A stretch of 37,720 nt of DNA, taken from contig JAGCGH010000141.1 of assembly GCA_017649705.1 (NCBI GenBank), forward strand, positions 1 through 37,720. Reading direction: 5' to 3'. Below are positions 31,364 to 37,720 of the stretch, in pieces (position 1 is the stretch's first letter; every line of letters begins with the position of its first letter). A program made the translations under genes and the position numbers. The stretch comes from a bacterium. Lineage in GTDB: Bacteria; Auribacterota; UBA3054. Under the pieces are notes generated by a model. That model was not told the origin of the DNA and ran no database searches. It saw nothing but the letters and a program-made list of their open reading frames with translations.

Positions 31364-32902
31364 ATGAAGAAATTATTCCTGCTTTCACTGCTCATCGCAC
31401 CGGCTATGCTTTTCGCCGCGGTGACGCAGACTGTTCTTTTTGAGAACGATTTCGACAGTTACGTTCCCGGCAACTTCTACGGACAGGACGCCGACTTCCA
31501 GATCATGTATTCCGATGTGAACTGCACCAACGAAGCGCCGAGAGACGGCGAAGTCACCATCGTTTACGACGAGGAACGCGCCTCCAACGTTCTCTATGTT
31601 AAAAGAACCAAAACTACTGAAGATTCATACGGCAAAGACCGCGGCCTCAGGATCCCGCTCAATTGGCAGGGTGTCGATTACAATGGCGGCGAAAACGCCA
31701 ACATGCTGATCACCGGCAAACTCAAAGTCCCCGCTGGAGGCGACGGCTACGCCGAGCTTCGTCTCGCCAACTCCGCTGACAAATGGATGATGCGCTTCTC
31801 CCCTTATGGCAAAGATGGCGGATACAAGACTTACTTCTACAATTTCAACGACAACCGCGCCGTCAATGCCGGCGCCGCCAATGCCAACGAACCGCGTTTT
31901 CAGACGAAGACCGACAGAACCTCGTATGATGATGCCGTCAAATTTGACACATGGTGCGACTTCGCGATATTCATTGACTGTGAGAACGGCTTCTTAAGAT
32001 CTTTCGAGATTACCGACAACGACACCTTCAACTTCGCCAGCGACTACGCCACTATACTTAAATTTTTCCGCTCCGCCCCCTCCTTCTTTGAGTTCACGGC
32101 GGTCGGCAACGGCTGGAACGCCGAAAGATCCGGCGCTTACTTCGACGATCTGAAAGTGACCTTCATTCAGAAAGAGCGCATTCCCTGGGTAACGGTCTTT
32201 GAGGACGATTTCTCAAGCTACAACGCCGGCGAATCCCTCACCGCGGCCAACCCGGCCTACAAGAGGATCGGCAGCGAGGAAACTTTCACCGATGAAATCG
32301 TAAGCGAAGAAATTGGCACCTACGCCAAACTCTGGATCAACAAGCCTACCGGCTCTCCCATAGACGGCGTCTATTACGACATCCCGGAGGCCTGCGTCCC
32401 CGCCGACGGCACCAAGCTGAGACTTACCATAAGAACCATCGTGAAGGACAACGGCACCTATTTTGCTTTTCTCAATAACGGCACGCCCGAGGCCTCCTAC
32501 GGCTACCACAGCGCCAATGCCTGGTTCGCGACCTGGACGGAAGGCGCCTACGTCTCTCCCCGCTACAGCGGCCGCGAAAGAAACATTTACGGCTCATCTT
32601 ACTTTGTGACCGCCAAAGTCACCGTGGCCAACGATGCCGACGGCGCCTACCTGGAATCCTGCAACATCGGCACCTCCCAGACCGGCTACACCGATTACGT
32701 CTGGGGCTGCCCCTGGAGCACCTACTACGACACCCACTTGGCGAAAAACCCGAATCAGGCCGCCCTGGCCATTCAAGGCTGGCCCAACAGCGACGTGCGC
32801 TGGACCGGCCTCGATTATTTCAAAGTCGAATACGCCGCTCCGGAACCGGGCATGATCGCTTTGCTCGCGCTCTTCGGCCTCGCCTTCCTCCGCAGGAAGT
32901 AA
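31364..32902 (+). CDS. PEP-CTERM-like surface protein, two-domain family, member 4
   Basis: A 512-residue exported protein: signal peptide (about 1-19, AMLFAA), domains starting VLFENDFDSYVPGNFYGQ (about 24) and VTVFEDDFSSYNAGESL (about 275), and the tail PEPGMIALLALFGLAFLRRK. It is closest to member 1: they share NAGAANAN, the domain-two INKP/MNKP...DGV block and GYHSAN...TW. It is the only member on the plus strand, divergent from member 3. There is no obvious Shine-Dalgarno sequence before the ATG. A strong terminator follows. Confidence 0.78.
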   Translation: MKKLFLLSLLIAPAMLFAAVTQTVLFENDFDSYVPGNFYGQDADFQIMYSDVNCTNEAPRDGEVTIVYDEERASNVLYVKRTKTTEDSYGKDRGLRIPLNWQGVDYNGGENANMLITGKLKVPAGGDGYAELRLANSADKWMMRFSPYGKDGGYKTYFYNFNDNRAVNAGAANANEPRFQTKTDRTSYDDAVKFDTWCDFAIFIDCENGFLRSFEITDNDTFNFASDYATILKFFRSAPSFFEFTAVGNGWNAERSGAYFDDLKVTFIQKERIPWVTVFEDDFSSYNAGESLTAANPAYKRIGSEETFTDEIVSEEIGTYAKLWINKPTGSPIDGVYYDIPEACVPADGTKLRLTIRTIVKDNGTYFAFLNNGTPEASYGYHSANAWFATWTEGAYVSPRYSGRERNIYGSSYFVTAKVTVANDADGAYLESCNIGTSQTGYTDYVWGCPWSTYYDTHLAKNPNQAALAIQGWPNSDVRWTGLDYFKVEYAAPEPGMIALLALFGLAFLRRK

Positions 32903-32925
32903 GCTGCTGAAAAGCAAAACGTAAC

Positions 32926-32960
32926 AAAAAAACGCCGAGCGAAAACTCGGCGTTTTTTTT
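32926..32960. terminator. bidirectional terminator after PEP-CTERM member 4
   Basis: A 9-bp GC-rich stem (AACGCCGAG, 32931-32939, with CTCGGCGTT, 32946-32954) extends by A/T pairs. It has T runs on both strands and so also ends the convergent gene at 32983. Confidence 0.9.
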
Positions 32961-32982
32961 ATGCCCAAACAAAGGGAATAGC

Positions 32983-34152
32983 TTACATCCACTTCTCCAG
33001 TTTTCGGAGACTCGGGGCTTTTCTCCCCGACTTCATCTCCCAGATGTTCTCGAAGTCCCAGTCCTTGAAGGTCTCTTTCTTGCGCATGTTCTCGTTGCTG
33101 ATGATGCCGTCACCCGGCTCCTTTGAGACGCCGAAGTTGTCGGCGCTGCAATAGCAATTCAGCGTGTTTTCCTTTTTCGGCATGGGAGTGGTGTATTGGC
33201 TGCGCTGGCTCCCCTGCTGCTTCATGTTACTGTAACAGTTCTCAAAAAAAGCGTTGCCACCGCCATGCATTCCTGAATAAGTCCATATCCAATTGCCTTT
33301 GAAATGCCAGCCGCCCTTCTTGTCTTTCACTTCGCCTATGTGCTTAGGATCGACATTACTCTCCGGCACTTTGTACTTCCCGCTGCTGTAACAGTCGCAG
33401 AAATAATCTTCTCTTGAGCTCGCCACCAATCCTGCCACTCCGCAGCAGCGATTCTCGTAGGTGATGTTCGACGCGCACTCAGAGAAATAGCTTCTCAAGG
33501 CTGTGATCGCCAGACCGGCGATAGCTTTGTTGGCCGTAATGGTTCCGGAAACATAGCAGCCCGAGACGTGGCAGTCCGTCATCTTTCCAGCCAGCCCTGC
33601 TCCGTATATACCAATAGTAAAATCAACGTTTAAAAGCGCCAGATCTTTTATGACGTAAACGTTATCCATTTTCATGAGACTCCGGGCCAGCTCACGGGGA
33701 AATTTGCCTAAGATCTGCTGGTCACCGGATGACGATGGCATCCAGTCCGCTCCGACTTTGCCGAAGAAAGACGCGTAGTCCTCTTCCGGGCGCCTGATGT
33801 AAAGATTCGAGATGTAATGCCCTCCCCCGTCGAAATTGCCTAAAAACGGAGGATAATTTTTGCCTTTTTCCCGGAAGCGCTTATTGGAGGGCGTTTCCAT
33901 GCCGATGGGGATGAAGCCCTTGCCGTTGTTCCAGCTCTTCGTTTCGGAAGCGTCCAGGTCGCAGGTCAGCTTGTAATATTTGCGGTAGGAATTCTCCACC
34001 GTCTCCTGCATCCAGACGAGATGCTCCATCTTGCTGATAAGGTAGGGAGAATCCTTCGTGCCGTTCCCCGGAGGGGTGATGGGCTCGTTCTTGGCCAGAA
34101 GCGGCAGCGCGGCCGAGAAAACAGCCAAGAAAATGATGAGATTGTTTTTCAT
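32983..34152 (-). CDS. secreted GLUG-like repeat protein (paralogue of the gene at 8729)
   Basis: A 389-residue exported protein with a signal peptide (about 1-20, LPLLA). It shares with the protein at 8729 the blocks PYLI, HLVWMQE, YYKLTCDLDASE, FLGNFDGGGHYISNLYI and YASFFG, and the end ETFKDWDFENIWEM. The middle part has short GLUG-like turns (CHVSGCYVSG, ASNITYENRCCGVAG) and several Cys residues. AAGGAG lies five bases before the ATG and directly beside a 7-bp hairpin. Function unknown; a beta-helix surface or adhesive role is a family-level guess. Confidence 0.75.
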   Translation of the reverse strand: MKNNLIIFLAVFSAALPLLAKNEPITPPGNGTKDSPYLISKMEHLVWMQETVENSYRKYYKLTCDLDASETKSWNNGKGFIPIGMETPSNKRFREKGKNYPPFLGNFDGGGHYISNLYIRRPEEDYASFFGKVGADWMPSSSGDQQILGKFPRELARSLMKMDNVYVIKDLALLNVDFTIGIYGAGLAGKMTDCHVSGCYVSGTITANKAIAGLAITALRSYFSECASNITYENRCCGVAGLVASSREDYFCDCYSSGKYKVPESNVDPKHIGEVKDKKGGWHFKGNWIWTYSGMHGGGNAFFENCYSNMKQQGSQRSQYTTPMPKKENTLNCYCSADNFGVSKEPGDGIISNENMRKKETFKDWDFENIWEMKSGRKAPSLRKLEKWM

Positions 34153-34202
34153 AAGAACTCCTTGGAAGGCCTTGCCTTCCGGCGGGATATTAAAGTAGTT
34201 TT

Positions 34203-34230
34203 ATTATAGCAAAAAGCGGCGTTCCGGCAA
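34203..34230 (-). promoter_or_regulatory. promoter of the GLUG-like gene at 32983
   Basis: On the minus strand TTGCCG (34225-34230), 16 bases and a perfect TATAAT (34203-34208) preceded by TGC, an extended -10 form. Confidence 0.6.
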
Positions 34231-34300
34231 ATCGTGGGAAGCGTGTTTCTCCCCCTTCCGCCGCGTCTGCCAAGCTCAATTTGAATTCCCGCCGACTCTG

Positions 34301-34329
34301 TTCAGCCTTCGGGTCAAAAATGATAGAAT
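34301..34329 (+). promoter_or_regulatory. weak promoter candidate of the pseudocaspase pair
   Basis: TTCAGC (34301-34306), 17 bases, TAGAAT (34324-34329). The -35 match is poor, so an activator or another sigma factor may be needed; this is only a candidate. Confidence 0.35.
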
Positions 34330-34388
34330 AAATAAGAATATTGATTAATAATCGGGACGCACCCGAACACAAAAAAGTAAGGAGCACT

Positions 34389-35792
34389 ATGAAGATCCAA
34401 CTTTTAGTCGTCGTTATGTGCCTGGCGGCTCTTTCCGCCCTGGCGAACAAATTCGACGTGCACGTCCAATTTGAAAGCGAGTTTTACGGCACCAACTATG
34501 TCACGGACGTCGAGCCGGGCAAACCTTTTCAAGTGATCCTCCCAAGGGATACCTCGAAAAGGATCAGCCGTTTTTTGGTCACCCGCCAGCCCGAGCAGTT
34601 CAAGCGCTACTCCAAAAACGTATCGTTGATAGTCGGCGTGGACGAGTACAACGACGACTACCTGCCGAAGCTTGCGACCTGCGTGGCCGACACGACCTTC
34701 ATCAGAGGGGTGACGGACGTTTTCTGTAACCACCAGGTGTTTTTGAAAAACAGCGAAGCCACCAGATCCAAGATCGAAAATGAGATCATGACCGCCGCCA
34801 ACAAGCTTGAGCCCGGCGACACCTTCTTCTACTACCACTCCTCCCGCGGCTACGACGAGGTCCCGTCTATCGCCTGCTACGACATGTTCTTCCCTGTCGA
34901 CGAACTCGACGCGCTTTTCCAGAATTTCAAGGCGGGCGTCAATGTCATCGTCATGCTGGACGCCGAGTACGCCTCCAAGATGACCGACATGTTCGCAAAT
35001 ACCACCTGCGTCATGACCGGCAACAAGCCCGTAAAGAAAAAATGGAAAACCGAGCTGAGTCCCTTCACCTACGCCGTCAAGAGATCCGTGAGCGTCCAGA
35101 CTGACGAGAACAAGGACGGCTTGCTCTCCTTCCTTGAAATGTACAATAGAGCCTACCAGTACACGAGGAGCGCCAAACAGGACCAGACCGTGCTCGTAAA
35201 GATCAACTGCGACATCGAACAGGAGGTCTATTTCACCGACTACCAGGACCGAACCACCGACGGGTACGTCAGCGTTGACTACAACAGCGTCAGCGCCTAC
35301 CTTGACTGCGTCAATTCCTACACCTTCGTCTACATCGAGGAAACGGGCAGCAGCTCGGACACCACCGTCGAAATCAAGAAGAGCACTTACAAAAAAAACA
35401 TCAAGAAAGGCGAAGCCAAGTTCACCATCGACTACACGGCGAAGACCTACTCCGTTTCCACCCCCGGTTTCGAGATCAACGGCGCTAAGATTTTCATCGG
35501 TCCGGAATACAAGACAAGCAAAAGCGGCTCCCACAACTACGTGATCGAGGACTACTGGTTCAAGAAGATCGGCAGCTGCCAAATCAAGGAAGACTTGAAG
35601 AAAGGCGGCTACACTTGCAAGCTCAGCGTCAACTCCGCCGGGACTCTCAACGACATCTTCCCCGAATCATCCAGCCCCTGCCCCGCCCGCATAGCCACAA
35701 GATATTTCATCGACAGCGTCCATACCCCCTCTGTCGTTTACAACGTCGTCTTTAAAGATGGCAAATCCTTAACCGCCACCTATAAGAAATGA
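34389..35792 (+). CDS. secreted caspase-fold protein lacking catalytic residues (pseudocaspase 1)
   Basis: A 467-residue protein with a signal peptide (about 1-19, LSALA), an N-terminal beta segment, and a domain that reads like peptidase family C14 (metacaspase-type). The landmarks are SLIVGVDEYNDDYLP (79-92), DTFFYYHSSRG (144-154) and VIVMLDAEYAS (186-196). The catalytic His of SGHG is replaced by R153, and the Cys of DACxS by E193. After SPFTYAV comes an EF-hand-like loop, D239-N241-D243-S247-E250. About 200 unassigned residues follow. AAGGAG supports the ATG at 34389. It overlaps the next gene by ATGA, so the two are made together. Confidence 0.7.
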   Translation: MKIQLLVVVMCLAALSALANKFDVHVQFESEFYGTNYVTDVEPGKPFQVILPRDTSKRISRFLVTRQPEQFKRYSKNVSLIVGVDEYNDDYLPKLATCVADTTFIRGVTDVFCNHQVFLKNSEATRSKIENEIMTAANKLEPGDTFFYYHSSRGYDEVPSIACYDMFFPVDELDALFQNFKAGVNVIVMLDAEYASKMTDMFANTTCVMTGNKPVKKKWKTELSPFTYAVKRSVSVQTDENKDGLLSFLEMYNRAYQYTRSAKQDQTVLVKINCDIEQEVYFTDYQDRTTDGYVSVDYNSVSAYLDCVNSYTFVYIEETGSSSDTTVEIKKSTYKKNIKKGEAKFTIDYTAKTYSVSTPGFEINGAKIFIGPEYKTSKSGSHNYVIEDYWFKKIGSCQIKEDLKKGGYTCKLSVNSAGTLNDIFPESSSPCPARIATRYFIDSVHTPSVVYNVVFKDGKSLTATYKK

Positions 35793-37228
35793 AAAATCTT
35801 TTCGTCTTAGCATTACTCATCCTTGCCCAGGCAGCGTTAGCCTACGAGATCGACTTCACTTTCGCCGGGGATGAATACGGAACGAACTTCACCGCCGTGG
35901 TCACTCCAGGAGAAGACTTCACCTACAATGGAAAACTGACCTTTGAGCAAAGCCTGACCAAGATGACGGTCTCCCGCCTGCCCGACCAGACCGCCCATTA
36001 CAACGCCGGGCTCTTCATCGGTCTCACCGAATCGACTACGGATCTTCCCCTCTATGATGAAATGTTCGGAGACGACGCCTGGGTCATGGGCGAGTATGTC
36101 TCCGAATTTTTCTCAAATCGGGAAATTATGACAGGCCCAAACGTCAAAAAAGACCGCATCCGGGAGATCTTCCAAGGATGCTCCGCCAGTTTCGGCACGG
36201 GCGACACTTTCCTCTTCTATTACTCCGGTATAATCAATTCCGACGCGAGCATGGCCCTCTACGACGATAACTACACCTCAAAGGAGTTTGCCGAGGATCT
36301 CTCGCTCTTCAAGGACGGCGTCATAATCATCGTCATGCTGGACGCCGACAACGCCCACCTGCTCGCCAACAAGGGGATCCAGAAGGACAACAAGAATTTC
36401 CTCATGATCGCCTCCGACAAAAATCTTCCCGCCAAGCATAAAAAATGGAAAAAGATCGTCGGCAAATGGCAGGAAGAAGTCAGCCCCTTCACAATGGGGT
36501 TGTGGTTGTCGCGCGCCAATGTGACTGACCTGAACGAAGACGGCCTTCTCTCCTGCGACGAATATTTCCTCAGGGCCAAGGCCTGGATCGCTTCCAAAAA
36601 ACTTACCAACCAGCCGAGCATGAACAACCAGGAGCTCGCCTCCAAGATATACTTCTCCCCCGTCCCCTACGTTTCCAGCAACGGAAGAGTCTATGTCAAT
36701 CATGAGGACGACACTTTCAAGTTCACGCTTCCCAACATCCAGAGCGACGCCGTTGTCTACCTTGAGGAAGGCGAAACGAAGGAGGACTATGTCATAACTC
36801 CCAAGAAAGCCTCCCTAAGCGCCAACTTAAAGGAAGCCGGCCCCAATCTTCCCACCAAGCTCTCCCTCACTTTCAACGTTGAAGACATTCCGGAGATCGA
36901 CTATTTATCCATTAGCTTCGGAAACTACTTCATGCCCTTCGACACTTTCTTGAAAGAGACCGAGCGCAGCCTCACCATGGCCACGGTGGACTACGATTTC
37001 AATATCACCTCCAAGTTTAAATTCAGCATTAAAAAAGGATATTGCCAATGCAATATCAACCTCAAAGGCACGTCCAAGATAGCCAACGAACTCAAGTTCG
37101 AGGACGGCGAGGAACTCGTTCCCTTGATGGTCAACTGCCGCGGAATGCTTTCAGGCGCCGGACTCTCCTTCATAAAGACCTACAAGCCAGGAAAGACTTT
37201 CTCCGCCAAACTTGATACGAGGAGGTAA
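35789..37228 (+). CDS. secreted caspase-fold protein lacking catalytic residues (pseudocaspase 2)
   Basis: A 479-residue paralogue of the preceding protein, with a signal peptide (about 1-18, QAALA). The same landmarks occur: EYGTNF near the N-terminus, GLFIGLTEST at the first strand, DTFLFYYSGII (139-149) and VIIIVMLDADNAH (178-190). The His position is I148 and the Cys position is D187, so this copy is also inactive as a protease. The EF-hand-like loop is D247-N249-D251-S255-E258. The C-terminal part is beta-rich and different from that of its neighbour. The start overlaps the previous stop. No anchor or sorting signal is seen, so it is probably periplasmic or released. Confidence 0.68.
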   Translation: MKNLFVLALLILAQAALAYEIDFTFAGDEYGTNFTAVVTPGEDFTYNGKLTFEQSLTKMTVSRLPDQTAHYNAGLFIGLTESTTDLPLYDEMFGDDAWVMGEYVSEFFSNREIMTGPNVKKDRIREIFQGCSASFGTGDTFLFYYSGIINSDASMALYDDNYTSKEFAEDLSLFKDGVIIIVMLDADNAHLLANKGIQKDNKNFLMIASDKNLPAKHKKWKKIVGKWQEEVSPFTMGLWLSRANVTDLNEDGLLSCDEYFLRAKAWIASKKLTNQPSMNNQELASKIYFSPVPYVSSNGRVYVNHEDDTFKFTLPNIQSDAVVYLEEGETKEDYVITPKKASLSANLKEAGPNLPTKLSLTFNVEDIPEIDYLSISFGNYFMPFDTFLKETERSLTMATVDYDFNITSKFKFSIKKGYCQCNINLKGTSKIANELKFEDGEELVPLMVNCRGMLSGAGLSFIKTYKPGKTFSAKLDTRR

Positions 37229-37313
37229 ATCAGAAAACTCCACCAGCTCCTCAAACGTTCTGCGCCTTGCAATGACGCCTTATAAGCCTCATTCCAGCCA
37301 TAGTTTTCAAAAA

Positions 37314-37720
37314 ATGAAGCCCAAATTTCTCCTAACCGCCGCATCTTTCGTCATGATGATGATCATGTCGTCATGCATAACGTTTGAGCCGTATCAATAT
37401 GACGAAAACGGGCAAATAATAAAAGATGAAAACGAAAAAGAAGCAACTAAATTGGGACCAATTGAAATTGAAACGAGTGAAGAAGAATTTTCTGATTTTC
37501 CGAATCCATTTGCCTTTTTAAGACCATTGTCTCTCACATTCAATTGCATTATTGACAGCTTCATTCCAGGTAGGGGGACTGCTTTGTTCCCTATCGATCT
37601 CATATTGCAGCCTGTTATTATGTTAGCAACAGGATGCCCGTTATTCTTGGGCATAACAGTATTAGATTTAGTTACACTAGGTTATTTTGAAAAAAAGTTG
37701 GTTGAGGAAAAGCCTTGCGA
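37314..37720 (+). CDS. lipoprotein of unknown function (3' end outside window)
   Basis: A frame of 135 codons open to the window edge. It begins with a hydrophobic segment rich in Met (VMMMIMSSC), with a lipobox-like SSC near residue 21, so an acylated membrane-anchored protein is likely. A charged, Glu/Lys-rich linker follows, then RPLSLTFNCIIDSFIPG, FPIDLILQPVIM and further hydrophobic stretches. I do not recognise a family; the PxDL...P pattern recalls small YceK-like lipoproteins only faintly. The codons are clearly more AT-rich than the upstream genes. No strong ribosome site is seen, and the gene may be of foreign origin. Confidence 0.55.
   Translation, partial: MKPKFLLTAASFVMMMIMSSCITFEPYQYDENGQIIKDENEKEATKLGPIEIETSEEEFSDFPNPFAFLRPLSLTFNCIIDSFIPGRGTALFPIDLILQPVIMLATGCPLFLGITVLDLVTLGYFEKKLVEEKPC

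Noticed and set aside
1..37720. tRNA, rRNA or known riboswitch genes
   Set aside because: I scanned intergenic gaps on both strands and saw no tRNA-like cloverleaf ends, rRNA segments or familiar riboswitch cores. By-eye reading could miss a divergent one; a covariance-model search would decide.

Overview
The window is bacterial chromosome with dense genes, mostly GC-rich codons, and short intergenic gaps holding sigma70-type promoters and intrinsic terminators. The mix of genes suggests an anaerobic PVC-superphylum bacterium, probably of the Lentisphaerota/Kiritimatiellota kind. The grounds are an ExbB-ExbD-ExbD-DUF4159 operon with TPR proteins, PEP-CTERM-like surface proteins, RnfB, and a thioredoxin-reductase-like flavoprotein without an obvious NADPH site. 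The lineage is an inference from gene content; no marker-gene comparison could be run.

Layout. 1-170: the right end of an IS3/IS150-type insertion sequence. 199-1530 (-): an AAA_14/DUF4143 ATPase behind four phased repeats. 1759-8469 (-): a translation and transcription factor operon, nusA-infB-rbfA-nrnA-trxB-like, with a strong promoter and a terminator hairpin in its leader. 8729-9901 (+): a secreted GLUG-like protein. 9898-17592 (-): a probable operon with a consensus promoter, encoding two TPR proteins, ExbB, two ExbD, a TonB-like membrane-anchored DUF4159 protein and a CNT nucleoside transporter. 17739-18920 (+): an rnfB without neighbouring rnf genes, then a uracil permease reduced to its two ends. 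18983-25560 (-): the conserved rpmH-rnpA-yidC-mnmE block, with rnpA and yidD fused in one frame, ending in a membrane protein with two WaaP/Kdo-kinase-like domains, the first lacking its catalytic Asp.

25914-37720 is a surface-protein region. It has four paralogous two-domain PEP-CTERM-like proteins, a small unknown protein, a second copy of the GLUG-like protein, two tandem secreted caspase-fold proteins that have lost both catalytic residues, and the start of an AT-rich lipoprotein gene. Homologous promoter/leader segments occur in front of at least two genes here, which points to local duplication or co-regulation.

The least familiar parts are the tandem secreted pseudocaspases, the TonB-like DUF4159 transducer, the double-kinase protein, and the PEP-CTERM family with shared promoters. 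All functional statements come from reading motifs by eye; no database search was made.
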